Shown: positions 26,963-36,366, numbered from the stretch's first letter. The stretch: 60,676 bases of DNA from Bacteroidota bacterium (GCA_029265715.1 JAJUGZ010000013.1:1-60676); one strand, 5' to 3'. The notes: generated by a model from the sequence alone, not told the origin. Program-made: numbers and translations.

Positions 26963-27367
26963 TCACGATTTTTCTGCATACTCCTCATCCGAAACGGGCC
27001 CATACCACACAACGGCATTTTTACTGGCTTGTGTGGTGATGCCCAAATGCACAAATTCGCTGTGTGGCGCAGCGCCATGCCAATGCACCACATTGGGCTT
27101 GATCTCTACCACATCGCCGGCTTTGAGCACTTGGACAGGTTTGCCTTTTTCCTGATAATACCCTTCGCCCGATGTGCAAAGCAAAATCTGTCCCCCGGGG
27201 TGCAAATGCCAGTAGTTGCGACTGCCCGGGGAAAAGGTGACGTTATAAACCATCGCATCGAAGTTGGCTACATCATTCGAAAGCATCTCCACCCATGCGT
27301 CACCAATAAAATTGCCGGTTACTTTCTGTCCTTTGGGGAATATCTCAGTTGTTCTCATTGTAATCAT
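26963..27367 (-). CDS. Small cupin-domain protein
   Basis: A 134-aa single cupin barrel. Motif 1 supplies His54 and His56 (WHLHPGGQ) and Gln60; motif 2 supplies His95 (VVHWH). It resembles carboxymuconolactone- or quercetinase-type small cupins that bind a metal; the substrate is unknown. It is the last gene of a three-gene run with the alcohol dehydrogenase and acetyltransferase (14-base gap). An alternative start, three codons in, lies at 27358. Confidence 0.88.
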   Translation of the reverse strand: MITMRTTEIFPKGQKVTGNFIGDAWVEMLSNDVANFDAMVYNVTFSPGSRNYWHLHPGGQILLCTSGEGYYQEKGKPVQVLKAGDVVEIKPNVVHWHGAAPHSEFVHLGITTQASKNAVVWYGPVSDEEYAEKS

Positions 27368-27381
27368 GTATTTAAATATAA

Positions 27382-27936
27382 CTAAATGGTGCTTTTAACC
27401 ACTCTCGCCGGAACTCCTCCAACCACTGTATTCGCCGGAACATCTTTCGTGACTACTGCTCCGGCGGCAACTACTGAATTTTCGCCAATGGTTACTCCGG
27501 GTAAAATGGTTGCCCCTGCCCCAATCCAGGCATTTTGCTTAATTACTACCGGTTTTGCCAGTAGCTTTCTCCTTTCCTTTGGATCGAGCGGATGGCTCTC
27601 GGTAGTTATACAAACTTTGGGGCCAATCAGGACATCGTCTTCAATGGTTATCCCGCCCATATCCAGAAAAGTACAATCGTGATTGATAAACACATTTTTA
27701 CCAATTCGGGTGAATTTACCTAAGTTGATTTGAAATGGTAAGAACAGCATTGTGCTTGAATCAATGGTTTGACCGGTTATTTTGCTAAGTATTTTCCGTA
27801 CCTCGGAGCTATCGGCAGAAGCGTTAAGCTCTGCCAATAGCCTCATGGTACGCGACACAATTCCGAAAATTTCAGCATACTGTGGGTCGTTGAATGAAAC
27901 TGATTCTCCGGCTTGCAATCGTTCGAATATATCCAT
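27382..27936 (-). CDS. Maltose/galactoside O-acetyltransferase-like enzyme (LbH fold)
   Basis: A 184-aa hexapeptide-repeat acyltransferase. The first 55 residues are helical, then left-handed beta-helix repeats run to the end ([43 protein letters not shown], shown in parts). The catalytic His is in the SHPLD motif. It would transfer acetyl from acetyl-CoA to a sugar or similar alcohol. The start at 27936 (MDIFERL) lies 19 bases after the dehydrogenase stop; the in-frame ATG at 27978 would lie inside that gene and adds residues unlike the family. Confidence 0.9.
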   Translation of the reverse strand: MDIFERLQAGESVSFNDPQYAEIFGIVSRTMRLLAELNASADSSEVRKILSKITGQTIDSSTMLFLPFQINLGKFTRIGKNVFINHDCTFLDMGGITIEDDVLIGPKVCITTESHPLDPKERRKLLAKPVVIKQNAWIGAGATILPGVTIGENSVVAAGAVVTKDVPANTVVGGVPARVVKSTI

Positions 27937-27955
27937 ATATTTGATTTCCAAATCC

Positions 27956-29104
27956 TTATTTTGAATTTTCGAGAACAATCCTGATCATTTCTTTAGAGTA
28001 AAGCGCTTCGGATCCCCACATTTTCACAACTGCCGACAATTTTTCAACCAACATTGGAATATCTTCTTCCGGAATGTTGCCTTCTTTTAATGTTACCGGA
28101 GCCCCAATTTTGCGGTACCACTGTTTCAATGCTTCAATTCCGGCATCAGCACCATCTACGTTAAACATGTTTTTTGCGAATTGCACAAAACGCTCCGGCT
28201 GATTGTTCTTTTGCCATTTCATCCAGGCAGGCATAAGGATTGATAGTCCGGCCCCATGGGCGATGTTGTATTCGGCTGAAAGGGTGTGTTCAAGGAAGTG
28301 GGTATCGTAGCGATTGTTTTCTACTCCGCAAAACGTGGTGAAATTCAGAGCCTGAGTGGCAGTCCAGGCAAATTCAGCCCGTGCTTCATAATTGTTTGCA
28401 TCGGTTAAAAGGATTTCCGTAGTTCGGATAACCGTTTTCAGGATATTTTCAACATATCCGGCTATATATTCAGGCAAATAGGTGACCGATAAATACATAT
28501 CCAAACTGTGCGCAAAAATATCGGCGGCTGAATATGCCAGATATTCGTTGGTTACGGTTGCCTGCAATTCGGGGTTGATTACCGAAACTGTTGGATAAGT
28601 TGCAGGTCCTGCCAGACTGAATTTTTCCTTGGTTTCTTCTTTCGTCACTACGGCGAAATTATTCATCTCGCTGCCCGTTGCCGCCAGGGTCATAATATCA
28701 AAAATCCTAAGTGCTTTGCTTGGAACAGCTTTGTAAGTGAAGAAATCCCACACATCGCCTTCGTAAACAGCTCCGGCGGCGATAGCTTTGGACGAGTCAA
28801 GCACAGAGCCGCCGCCAACGGCCAATACCGCTTCGGCACCAGTTGATTTAGCCAGGGCCACACCTTCGTAAACTTTGCTCAAAACTGGGTTGCTTTGTAC
28901 ACCGCCCAATGCCTCGAAACTGATTTTATTGTCAGCCAACGACTTTGTTACCGTATCGAATAAACCGCTCTTTTTGATTCGTTCCGAACCATAAACAATC
29001 AATACTCTTTCTACGCCATATTCTGAGATGTACTGCCCGATGTTTCTTTCCTTACCTTTCCCAAATTCGATTCGGGTAGGATTGTAATGAGTGAAATTTT
29101 TCAT
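27956..29104 (-). CDS. Iron-containing alcohol dehydrogenase (BDH/YqhD type)
   Basis: A 382-aa NAD(P)H-dependent, metal-dependent alcohol/aldehyde oxidoreductase. The nucleotide-binding GGGSVLDS is at 97-104. Metal ligands match YqhD: Asp195, His199, His269 and His283. YqhD-type enzymes reduce toxic or fermentative aldehydes. It is the first gene of an operon with the acetyltransferase and cupin, divergent from an AraC-type regulator 188 bases away. In E. coli yqhD is also controlled by a divergent AraC-type regulator (YqhC), so the same logic is plausible here. Confidence 0.93.
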   Translation of the reverse strand: MKNFTHYNPTRIEFGKGKERNIGQYISEYGVERVLIVYGSERIKKSGLFDTVTKSLADNKISFEALGGVQSNPVLSKVYEGVALAKSTGAEAVLAVGGGSVLDSSKAIAAGAVYEGDVWDFFTYKAVPSKALRIFDIMTLAATGSEMNNFAVVTKEETKEKFSLAGPATYPTVSVINPELQATVTNEYLAYSAADIFAHSLDMYLSVTYLPEYIAGYVENILKTVIRTTEILLTDANNYEARAEFAWTATQALNFTTFCGVENNRYDTHFLEHTLSAEYNIAHGAGLSILMPAWMKWQKNNQPERFVQFAKNMFNVDGADAGIEALKQWYRKIGAPVTLKEGNIPEEDIPMLVEKLSAVVKMWGSEALYSKEMIRIVLENSK

Positions 29105-29257
29105 TCGTTTTTCAATTTTTCTGTTTATAACTTTTTTAACAAATCCAACACTGCAAATTTCGATGGAAAAATCAGGAACGAATTACCCAAATTACAGAGA
29201 AATCTACCATTATTACTGAATCTGTAATTGTGCCTACCTTTTTAAAAATGAGTTTGT

Positions 29258-29265
29258 TACTTTTG
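29258..29265 (+). promoter_or_regulatory. Candidate promoter box of the AraC-type regulator
   Basis: TACTTTTG, 27 bases before the ATG at 29293. It favours that start over the frame opening at 29230, which would begin upstream of the promoter. Confidence 0.5.
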
Positions 29266-29292
29266 TTTCGAAATTCAAACAAAATCGTTGTA

Positions 29293-30186
29293 ATGAGCAA
29301 AATAACCCGAATAAATACCGTTACCGAATACAACAACCTGGTCGGAATAGAAACGCTGCACCCTCTGATCAGTATTATTGATTTTGAAAAGACGGAGCCC
29401 TTTTGCTATTTCAGGAGTCAGTTGGGGCTCTATGCCATTTTTTTAAAAGATGTGAAATGCGGTAACATGAGCTATGGACTGAGCACTTACGATTACGAGG
29501 AAGGCACGTTGATATTTATCGCCCCGGGCCAGGTTTATGGAATAGAAAGCGACGTTAAACAAAAAGGAGCAGGCAGGGCCCTAATATTTCATCCCGACCT
29601 GATACACGGAACTCAGTTGGGGCGAAATATTAAAGACTACACGTTCTTCTCGTACGAAGTAAACGAAGCCTTACACCTTTCAGCAAGAGAAAGGGCAATC
29701 ATAACTGACTGTTTGGAGAATATACAATACGAACTGGAGCACGCCATCGATATGCATAGTAAAACGCTGATCGTTTCTTATATTGAACTGTTCCTCAATT
29801 ATTGCAAGCGTTTTTACGACCGTCAGTTCATTACCCGAAACCCCGTAAACAAAGATTTGCTGGCCCGGTTCGAAAAGATACTTGACGAATATTTTGCATC
29901 GGGCATGACAATCGAATCAGGACTTCCATCAGTTCGTTACTGCGCCGAAAAATTGTTTTTATCCCCAAACTATCTGGGCGACCTTCTGAAAAAGGAAACC
30001 GGCAAATCGGCCCAGGAACATATTCAGCTGAAACTTATTGAGGTAGCCAAAGAAAGAATCTATGACACCAGCAAATCGATCAGCGAAATTGCTTATGAAC
30101 TGGGGTTTAAATATCCGCAGCATTTTACCCGGATGTTTAAGAAAAACACGGGATTATCCCCAAACGACTTCCGAATCTTAAATTAA
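29293..30186 (+). CDS. AraC-family transcriptional regulator
   Basis: A 297-aa regulator with an N-terminal cupin-like sensing domain (about 30-150, EEGTLIFIAPGQVYGI) and a C-terminal pair of AraC helix-turn-helix motifs (about 195-295). The second HTH contains SISEIAYELGFKYPQHFTRMFKKNTG, shown in parts here (IAYELGFKYPQHFTRMFKK). It is divergent from the alcohol dehydrogenase operon and is its likely regulator, by position. The start at 29293 follows the promoter box. Confidence 0.9.
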   Translation: MSKITRINTVTEYNNLVGIETLHPLISIIDFEKTEPFCYFRSQLGLYAIFLKDVKCGNMSYGLSTYDYEEGTLIFIAPGQVYGIESDVKQKGAGRALIFHPDLIHGTQLGRNIKDYTFFSYEVNEALHLSARERAIITDCLENIQYELEHAIDMHSKTLIVSYIELFLNYCKRFYDRQFITRNPVNKDLLARFEKILDEYFASGMTIESGLPSVRYCAEKLFLSPNYLGDLLKKETGKSAQEHIQLKLIEVAKERIYDTSKSISEIAYELGFKYPQHFTRMFKKNTGLSPNDFRILN

Positions 30187-30202
30187 ACAACAGGCCATTT
30201 TC

Positions 30203-32368
30203 TTATTTCAGAGAAACTTCCACCTTAAATTCCGGCACCCGCAACTGTTCGGGCAGGTTATTCAGGTCGGCCGTCGAAACCCGTACCGAATTTTCGGGCA
30301 GTCCTTCCGAGGTAACCAGAAAATCGCGGACCTGCTGGTCCCGTTTTTCCAGCAATGCTGCAAACCGGTTGTCAACCCTCGACGCTGCAATCATTTGCAG
30401 GCAAGCTTTTCCCATGCCCAGCGAATCAACAGCCGCAACATGCTGCCTGACGTAAGCCTTAAACCCGGCTTCCAGACTGTCGGCAGGCAAAGACTGTCCT
30501 TGCAGCGACGCCCGGTAATCTTCTTCGGCCAGTTTGACCGCCAGCAGTTGTTTTTCTCCCGCCACATCAGTGTGTTGAACCATTTCAATAACTAATTCGT
30601 TTTTTTTCTTCAAAATAGTGGCCAGTTTAGAAAGTTTCGCGCATTGAGCCTGTGTCAGCGAATCTTGTGCCAGTTCGAACTGCAAGCGTTCTATGCTTTC
30701 CGGGTTAGCACCTACCAGTCCGGCCAATGCCTTAAACGGCGATGCCGCGGTTTTCACCATCAAATTACCTAAGGTCTTCCAGATAAGTTTGCCCAGCTTA
30801 AACTGCGGATCGGAAGGATTACCTTTTACCGGCAGATCAATCGAAATGATATCGTTCACATCTTTCATAATATACAGAGCCAAACGCACCGGCACTTTAA
30901 TAATAGCCGTCGTGTCCTTGGTCCGTTTGCCAAATTCCAGTTCCTCGATCCGGATTTTGTTCTGGTTCACCAGCGAAGTCGGGCTCATCTTCACCTGCAA
31001 ATCGTAATTTAACCATCCCTGCGTAACCGGCGACGCGATATAATACTCCGAATACGGCGAGAAACTCACTACATCCAGCCGTTTCAGTTTCCCGTCAAAT
31101 TCCAGGTTCATCGGCTCCATCATATTCAGTACCGTTTTGCCTTCCAGCGTTCCACGGTTGCCAAGCCTGGCCGAAAATGTCAGCGGAATCCGTTCCGAAC
31201 TCCCGGTCAGTCTTTCCATCGTCAGGTTCAGGTCGTTCACCGTGTAATTAAACGGACGGTTCAGCGTATGATCGGCAATCGCAATTTCGCCGTTGTTAAT
31301 CCGGAGCGTATCAATGGCATACGTTGTTTCAATTGCTCCAGACGTTGTGTCGGCCACAACCGTTGCAATCGAATCGCTCCGGAAATACGGCAGGAAGAAA
31401 CGTTCCAGGTTTGTCATATCCTTGTCGCGGGCGACAACCAGATGCGGATGATCGGCCTCGATCGCCGAGAACCCGAAATGAAAGGTTTTCAGGTTCACCT
31501 CAGCAATCCGCACCCGCACTTCCGGAGCCGATAAGATCTTTTCCGAACGCCCGTCGATGGCTGAGAAACCGGTCACTTTTCCCTGGCCGCTTATCGTTAT
31601 ATTCATCAAATCGTTCATGTCTCCGGATATCCGGATTTCCGAGGTCAGCAGCCCTTCCAGCGACGAAACATCCATGTAGTCCTTCAGGTAATTGGTCACC
31701 GGGTTCAGCGACACATCAGTCGTTTTCACATCAACCTGGTATGTCCTCGTCTGATTATCGGCCAGAGCTTTTACCATCACTTTCCCCTTCTCCCCGATCG
31801 TAAAGGTTGCGCCCATGTCCGACTGGTTGCTGTTCCAGGCAATCAGCGGCAAGTCCAGGCTCAGGTTATTCAGCACGACATGATTGTTGATTTGCTGGTC
31901 GGTGTACGAAAATTCACCATTGGTCAGCTGGATATTGTAAATACTGAACTTAACTGCCTTCGAGGTCGAATCAGGTTCTGCCACCCGCGTGCTGTCTTCC
32001 TCGGGCAACAGGTCGTCGAAGTTAAAATGGTCGCCATTCTGAATAATCTGCACATACGGCTGATCAATCCGGATTTCCGACAAGGAATATTCGCGGCCCA
32101 GCAGTTTCCAGGGACTAAAGTCGATGTACAACTCGCGAAACGACACAAACCGATCGGTACCGTTTGCCTCGTAAAGCACAACGTCTTTGGCATGCACCGC
32201 TACTTTCGCGTAATTAAAATGCAGCTCGCCAATATCAAGTTTTCGCCCGATGAGTGATTCACTGTTTTTCACCAGCCAGTTTTTTACCATTGTCGAAAGG
32301 AAAAACAAAACCACGCATACAATTAAAATGATAATTCCGGCAATCCAGTAACGCTTTTTAATCCTCAT
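30203..32368 (-). CDS. DUF748 / AsmA-like envelope protein
   Basis: A 721-aa protein with an N-terminal membrane anchor (about 8-30) and a long periplasmic beta-rich region starting with the AsmA-like IGRKLDIGELHFN motif. The DUF748 signature lies around 360-560. The C-terminal 150 residues (LSKLATILKKKNELVIEMVQHTD) resemble the OmpA-like end of DUF748 proteins. AsmA-like proteins are thought to move phospholipids between membranes. It converges on the AraC gene with a 16-base gap. A near-consensus TATCTTTA box lies at 32385-32392. Confidence 0.85.
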   Translation of the reverse strand: MRIKKRYWIAGIIILIVCVVLFFLSTMVKNWLVKNSESLIGRKLDIGELHFNYAKVAVHAKDVVLYEANGTDRFVSFRELYIDFSPWKLLGREYSLSEIRIDQPYVQIIQNGDHFNFDDLLPEEDSTRVAEPDSTSKAVKFSIYNIQLTNGEFSYTDQQINNHVVLNNLSLDLPLIAWNSNQSDMGATFTIGEKGKVMVKALADNQTRTYQVDVKTTDVSLNPVTNYLKDYMDVSSLEGLLTSEIRISGDMNDLMNITISGQGKVTGFSAIDGRSEKILSAPEVRVRIAEVNLKTFHFGFSAIEADHPHLVVARDKDMTNLERFFLPYFRSDSIATVVADTTSGAIETTYAIDTLRINNGEIAIADHTLNRPFNYTVNDLNLTMERLTGSSERIPLTFSARLGNRGTLEGKTVLNMMEPMNLEFDGKLKRLDVVSFSPYSEYYIASPVTQGWLNYDLQVKMSPTSLVNQNKIRIEELEFGKRTKDTTAIIKVPVRLALYIMKDVNDIISIDLPVKGNPSDPQFKLGKLIWKTLGNLMVKTAASPFKALAGLVGANPESIERLQFELAQDSLTQAQCAKLSKLATILKKKNELVIEMVQHTDVAGEKQLLAVKLAEEDYRASLQGQSLPADSLEAGFKAYVRQHVAAVDSLGMGKACLQMIAASRVDNRFAALLEKRDQQVRDFLVTSEGLPENSVRVSTADLNNLPEQLRVPEFKVEVSLK

Positions 32369-32420
32369 CTTGTTTAATTTTTTGTAAAGATAACAACAGA
32401 TATGTTCTCTATTTCAGTTT

Positions 32421-32467
32421 TGGCTAAATCAAGATGCATGTTTAAAACATGCATCTTGATTTAGCCA
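32421..32467. repeat. 47-nt perfect inverted repeat (23-bp arms, 1-nt centre)
   Basis: The arms 32421-32443 and 32445-32467 are exact complements around A32444, beginning TGGCTAAATC and ending GATTTAGCCA. It lies in the divergent region between DUF748 (start 32368) and rlmD (start 32552). Neither outer side has a T run and no gene ends here, so it is not a terminator. Confidence 0.95.
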
Positions 32468-32524
32468 GGCAAGCAACGGGCAGCAATGAATTGTGTTTAC
32501 GTCCGCTTGTTTCGGCGAATTGAT

Positions 32525-32532
32525 TATTTTTG
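32525..32532 (+). promoter_or_regulatory. Candidate promoter box of rlmD
   Basis: TATTTTTG, 19 bases before the ATG at 32552. Confidence 0.5.
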
Positions 32533-32551
32533 CGGAAATTTTAGAACGATC

Positions 32552-33961
32552 ATGGGAAGAAGCCGCAAAAGCAAACCGCATTACGAAGCCGTTAAGATAA
32601 CCGATGTAGGCGCCGAAGGAAAAGCCATTGCCCGGGTAAACGATGTGGTGGTGTTTACCACGCATGTCATTCCGGGCGATGTGGTCGACCTGCAGGTAAC
32701 CAGAAAACGCAAAAATTATCAGGAAGCCTACGTGACCAAAATCCGCGAGTATGCGCCCGACCGTGTCCCGGCTTTTTGCGAACATTTCGAGGTATGCGGC
32801 GGCTGCAAATGGCAATTCCTCCCCTACGAGAAGCAACTGTTTTATAAACAAAAGCAGGTGTCAGACCAGCTTCGCCGCATCGGGAAAGTACAACTTCCGG
32901 AGCTCCTGCCCATATTAGGATCGGCCAGGACCACTTTTTACAGGAATAAACTCGAGTTCAGTTTCTCGAACAAACGCTGGCTCACGTTCGACGAAGTGAA
33001 TAAGAAATCGGACGAGATGGATATGAACGCCCTGGGCTTCCACATTCCCGGCATGTTCGATAAGATTGTCGACATCCGGAAATGCTGGCTGCAACCCGAT
33101 CCGTCGAACGACATCCGCAACTTTATCCGCGAGTTTGCACTATCGCATCAAATGCCGTTTTTTGCGCCGAAAGAGCAAACCGGCCTGCTCCGGAATATGA
33201 TTGTCAGAACGGCCTCGACAGGCGAAATCATGCTGATCGTGGTCTTCTTTAACGACGAACCCGAAAGCCGCAAGCTGCTGCTCGATGCCGTTGCCGAACG
33301 CTTCCCCGAGATAACCTCGTTGATGTATGTCGTCAACAACAAAGCCAACGACACACTGACCGATCAGGAAATTATTGTTTATGCCGGACGCAATCATATC
33401 TTCGAAGAAATGGAAGGCCTGAAATTCAAGATCGGCCCCAAAAGTTTTTACCAGACCAACTCCGGACAAGCTTACGAACTGTATAAAGTGGCCCGCAATT
33501 TTGCTGCCCTTTCCGGAAACGAGATTGTTTACGACCTGTACACCGGCACCGGCACCATTGCCAATTTTGTAGCCCACTCAGCTCAAAAAGTAATTGGAAT
33601 CGAGTATGTTCCGGAGGCAATTGAAGATGCCAGGATCAACTCGGCTATCAACAACATAACCAACACAACATTCTATGCCGGCGACATGAAGAACATTCTG
33701 AATGCTGATTTCATTGCAGCCCATGGCCGTCCGGATGTTATCATTACCGACCCTCCGCGCGCCGGTATGCACGACGATGTGGTGAAAACCATCGTGGAAG
33801 CAGCACCCGAAAAAGTGGTTTACGTAAGTTGCAACCCCGCCACACAGGCCCGCGACCTCGCTCTAATGGACGAACGCTACCGCGTTGAAAAAATCCAGCC
33901 GGTCGACATGTTCCCGCACACGCACCACGTTGAAAACGTTGTGCTCCTGAAAAAACGATAA
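32552..33961 (+). CDS. rlmD: 23S rRNA (uracil-5-)-methyltransferase, RlmD/RumA type
   Basis: A 469-aa enzyme that makes 5-methyluridine in RNA. An N-terminal TRAM domain (about 10-65) is followed by the four iron-sulfur cysteines Cys76, Cys82, Cys85 and Cys178. The SAM motif is YDLYTGTGTIANF, then DPPRAG, and the catalytic nucleophile is Cys427 in YVSCNP. Residues suit RlmD, RlmC or TrmA-like paralogs; the exact target base cannot be fixed. The start at 32552 is preferred to an in-frame ATG at 32486 because the latter precedes the promoter box and adds non-family residues. Confidence 0.93.
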   Translation: MGRSRKSKPHYEAVKITDVGAEGKAIARVNDVVVFTTHVIPGDVVDLQVTRKRKNYQEAYVTKIREYAPDRVPAFCEHFEVCGGCKWQFLPYEKQLFYKQKQVSDQLRRIGKVQLPELLPILGSARTTFYRNKLEFSFSNKRWLTFDEVNKKSDEMDMNALGFHIPGMFDKIVDIRKCWLQPDPSNDIRNFIREFALSHQMPFFAPKEQTGLLRNMIVRTASTGEIMLIVVFFNDEPESRKLLLDAVAERFPEITSLMYVVNNKANDTLTDQEIIVYAGRNHIFEEMEGLKFKIGPKSFYQTNSGQAYELYKVARNFAALSGNEIVYDLYTGTGTIANFVAHSAQKVIGIEYVPEAIEDARINSAINNITNTTFYAGDMKNILNADFIAAHGRPDVIITDPPRAGMHDDVVKTIVEAAPEKVVYVSCNPATQARDLALMDERYRVEKIQPVDMFPHTHHVENVVLLKKR

Positions 33962-33990
33962 ACAACAGAAATCACCTATAAAGAACAAAA

Positions 33991-34026
33991 AAGCCTGAAC
34001 GCCGCATGTGTTCAGGCCTTTTTTGC
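33991..34026 (+). terminator. Terminator of rlmD
   Basis: Stem AAAAGCCTGAAC with GTTCAGGCCTTTT (33991-34002 / 34012-34024, one bulged C) and a T run. Confidence 0.8.
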
Positions 34027-34137
34027 TTTTAAACATGGTCGGCAGGTAGGGTAACCAGCAGGCAAAGTGTATAAATGTTACAATTTGATTAAACGAATTA
34101 AAAAATGATTAGCTTAGCATAACTTTCAAAGAACACA

Positions 34138-34890
34138 ATGAACGCCGTTGCTAACCATATCGACCTTTTTGAACGAGTTTCGCTCGCCGAAATGGACAGC
34201 GTAAAACTCATGAACCGCACCGATAAAAAGTTTTGCCTGCACCTAAGCCAGCTTCCGGAAATCCTGAACAACATCACGCCCTATTATAACGTGTTAGCCA
34301 TTCAGGATAAAACAATCATGCCTTATGACACGGTTTATTTCGACACCCCGGATGACCAAATGTACTTGTGCCACCAAAACGGGAAGTTGAACCGGTACAA
34401 GGTTCGCTCCAGAAAGTATGTCGTTTCTGATGACACTTTTCTCGAGATCAAATTCAAAAATAACAAAGGACGAACACTAAAAGAGCGCATCAGCCGGAAG
34501 GACGATTCGCTTTCGTTATATCCTGACGAGCTGGCTTTTTTAAACGACGGCACCCCGTATAACTCTACGCTATTAGTTCCGAAAATCAGGAGTTTATTTA
34601 ATCGCATTACGCTGGTTAATAAAGAATTTACCGACCGGGTCACGATCGACCTGCTTCCGGGTTTCGACAACGGAACCGCATCTGTTCAACTAAAAAACCT
34701 GGTAATCGTTGAAGTAAAACAAAGCAAAAGTTCCCGCCCGGCCCGCATTGTTGAAGAGCTACAACAACACAAAATCAGGATGGCCGGATTTAGTAAATAC
34801 TGCATGGGAAGAGCCCTGCTCGAACCTAAACTCAAAAAAAACAACTTTAAACCGCAATTACTTCGCATTCATAAAGATTTTTCAAATTAA
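34138..34890 (+). CDS. VTC-domain protein (polyphosphate polymerase-like)
   Basis: A 250-aa cytoplasmic protein with the VTC tunnel domain of the CYTH-like superfamily. Basic tunnel residues appear in RYKVRSRKY, EIKFKNNKGRTLKERI and RVTID, and an acidic residue is in VIVEVKQSK. Yeast Vtc4 polymerises polyphosphate from ATP; bacterial VTC-domain proteins occur with DUF4956 membrane proteins, as here, and their role is less well known. The next gene starts four bases after the stop. The VTC-DUF4956-DUF2490 order suggests a membrane-linked polyphosphate or envelope function. Confidence 0.88.
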   Translation: MNAVANHIDLFERVSLAEMDSVKLMNRTDKKFCLHLSQLPEILNNITPYYNVLAIQDKTIMPYDTVYFDTPDDQMYLCHQNGKLNRYKVRSRKYVVSDDTFLEIKFKNNKGRTLKERISRKDDSLSLYPDELAFLNDGTPYNSTLLVPKIRSLFNRITLVNKEFTDRVTIDLLPGFDNGTASVQLKNLVIVEVKQSKSSRPARIVEELQQHKIRMAGFSKYCMGRALLEPKLKKNNFKPQLLRIHKDFSN

Positions 34891-34894
34891 TCGT

Positions 34895-35566
34895 ATGGCT
34901 TATTTATCTTTTATTCTGACCTCGGTGAATAGCTTTATTGAGGATTATCGTTTCTTGGGCATCAAACTCCTAAATGGCGAAGACCTGGCCGAACTGGTGC
35001 TCCGTTTTTTACTGAACACGGTGGTGATTTCAGTTTTAGTAGTTGGCCTGTATGCAAAAAACAGCAAACGTAAAGACTTTTACTTCAGCTACTATGCCGT
35101 AAGCATTGTTGTGTTCCTGCTGTGTATTCTGCTTGAAAATGTAAAACTTGAACTGGGTTTTGCTCTCGGTTTGTTTGCCATCTTCGGAATTATCAGGTAC
35201 CGCACCGACGCCATTCCAATCAAGGAAATGACATACCTTTTTGTTGTAATTGCTGTTTCGGTAATCAATGCGCTGGCTAATAAAAAAGTCAGCTATGCCG
35301 AGCTTATTTCGACCAACCTGTTTGTCATCGGCACACTTTGGGCCTTAGAAAAAGTATTGATGCTTCGACAGGAAATCAGCCAGCAAATTATCTATGAAAA
35401 GATTGAAAACATCCATGCCGACCGCCAAAACGAACTGCTTGAAGACCTGAAAGCGCGTACCGGAATCAACATCAAACGGGCAGAAATTGTAAAAATCGAT
35501 TTCCTCCGGGATATCTGCCTCATCAATATTTATTACGATGTCAACGGGAGCAAAAAGAAACAATAA
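34895..35566 (+). CDS. DUF4956 membrane protein
   Basis: A 223-aa inner-membrane protein with about four spans (roughly residues 40-60, 70-90, 95-112 and 120-155), containing the family motif FALGLFAIFGIIRYRTDAIP. A cytoplasmic C-terminal domain (150-223) is helical and then beta-rich. DUF4956 is regularly linked to VTC-domain genes and is thought to be its membrane partner. The start at 34895 lies four bases after the VTC stop; the frame extends upstream inside the VTC gene but without membrane character. Confidence 0.9.
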   Translation: MAYLSFILTSVNSFIEDYRFLGIKLLNGEDLAELVLRFLLNTVVISVLVVGLYAKNSKRKDFYFSYYAVSIVVFLLCILLENVKLELGFALGLFAIFGIIRYRTDAIPIKEMTYLFVVIAVSVINALANKKVSYAELISTNLFVIGTLWALEKVLMLRQEISQQIIYEKIENIHADRQNELLEDLKARTGINIKRAEIVKIDFLRDICLINIYYDVNGSKKKQ

Positions 35567-35576
35567 TACCGCCCTT

Positions 35577-36218
35577 ATGAAGAAACTAGTATTCATTTTT
35601 ACAATCATTCTGTTAACCGGAGCAACAGTCAAAGCACAAGATGGCCTGTACACCTGGTATGCGATCGAAGCATCAAAAAAAATTACCTCGAATTTGAAAT
35701 TCGAGATTACACCGGAATTGCGGTTTGAACCAGGACTTTCCCTGTCGGAATATATCATCGAAAGCGGTTTGTCGTACAAAGTGATAAAAAAACTAACCGT
35801 AGGCGGCTACTACCGGTATTCCGGCGAAGAAAAAAAGAAAGGGACCCAAACGTCAAACCGGTTTGCCTTCGATGCAAAATCAGGATTTGACCTTAACCGA
35901 CTGGCATTCAGCTTTCGCCTGCGATACACCAATTCGACCGACAACTACAACGAAGAAACCGACCATTCTTCATTTTTCAGGTACCGCATAAAAATCGATT
36001 ACGATATTCCCAAATCCAAATTCGAACCATTTGCCTCGGTCGAACTTTTTCACAATCTGAAAGCCGGAGAAATTAGCAAAACCCGTTACACCGGCGGATT
36101 ATCGTACGCCTTTAACAAGAAAAACGAACTAAGCCTTTATTACCGGATCCAGGATTTTAATGCAGCCGATGACCCGACAAATCACATTATAGGCGTTGGC
36201 TACAGCATTCAATTTTAA
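35577..36218 (+). CDS. DUF2490 family outer-membrane beta-barrel protein
   Basis: A 213-aa protein with a signal peptide (ATVKAQ, about residue 20) and alternating beta-strands ending in a terminal Phe (VGYSIQF), a barrel hallmark. Third gene of the VTC-DUF4956 operon (10-base gap from DUF4956). It would place an outer-membrane component beside an inner-membrane polyphosphate-like machine; this is inference. The start at 35577 opens directly on the signal peptide; the in-frame ATG at 35538 does not. Confidence 0.82.
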   Translation: MKKLVFIFTIILLTGATVKAQDGLYTWYAIEASKKITSNLKFEITPELRFEPGLSLSEYIIESGLSYKVIKKLTVGGYYRYSGEEKKKGTQTSNRFAFDAKSGFDLNRLAFSFRLRYTNSTDNYNEETDHSSFFRYRIKIDYDIPKSKFEPFASVELFHNLKAGEISKTRYTGGLSYAFNKKNELSLYYRIQDFNAADDPTNHIIGVGYSIQF

Positions 36219-36266
36219 AATTGAAAATAGATTACGAAATAATCGACTTATTGATTTCAATGGAAG

Positions 36267-36296
36267 GACTCCGGTCAACCCGGAGTCTTTTTATTT
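36267..36296 (+). terminator. Terminator of the VTC-DUF4956-DUF2490 operon
   Basis: An 8-bp GC-rich stem (36267-36274 with 36280-36287, GACTCCGG / CCGGAGTC), followed by a T run. Confidence 0.85.
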
Positions 36297-36343
36297 TAAT
36301 CTGAGAGGGAACTATCAGGGCAGTCTTCTGCCAAAAATTACGT

Positions 36344-36351
36344 TATCTTCG
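36344..36351 (+). promoter_or_regulatory. Candidate promoter box of kdsA
   Basis: TATCTTCG (one base from TAnnTTTG), 15 bases before the ATG. Confidence 0.4.
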
Positions 36352-36366
36352 TAAAAAATTCATGTT

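Noticed and set aside
26829-27155. Plus-strand frame of 108 codons over the cupin gene
   Set aside because: It lies antisense to a well-supported cupin gene and has no recognisable domain.
31324-31803. Plus-strand frame of 159 codons over the DUF748 gene
   Set aside because: It is antisense to the DUF748 reading frame, with biased low-complexity composition typical of a shadow frame.
32421-32467. The inverted repeat as an ordinary terminator
   Set aside because: Both flanking genes start, not end, here, and no T run follows either arm.
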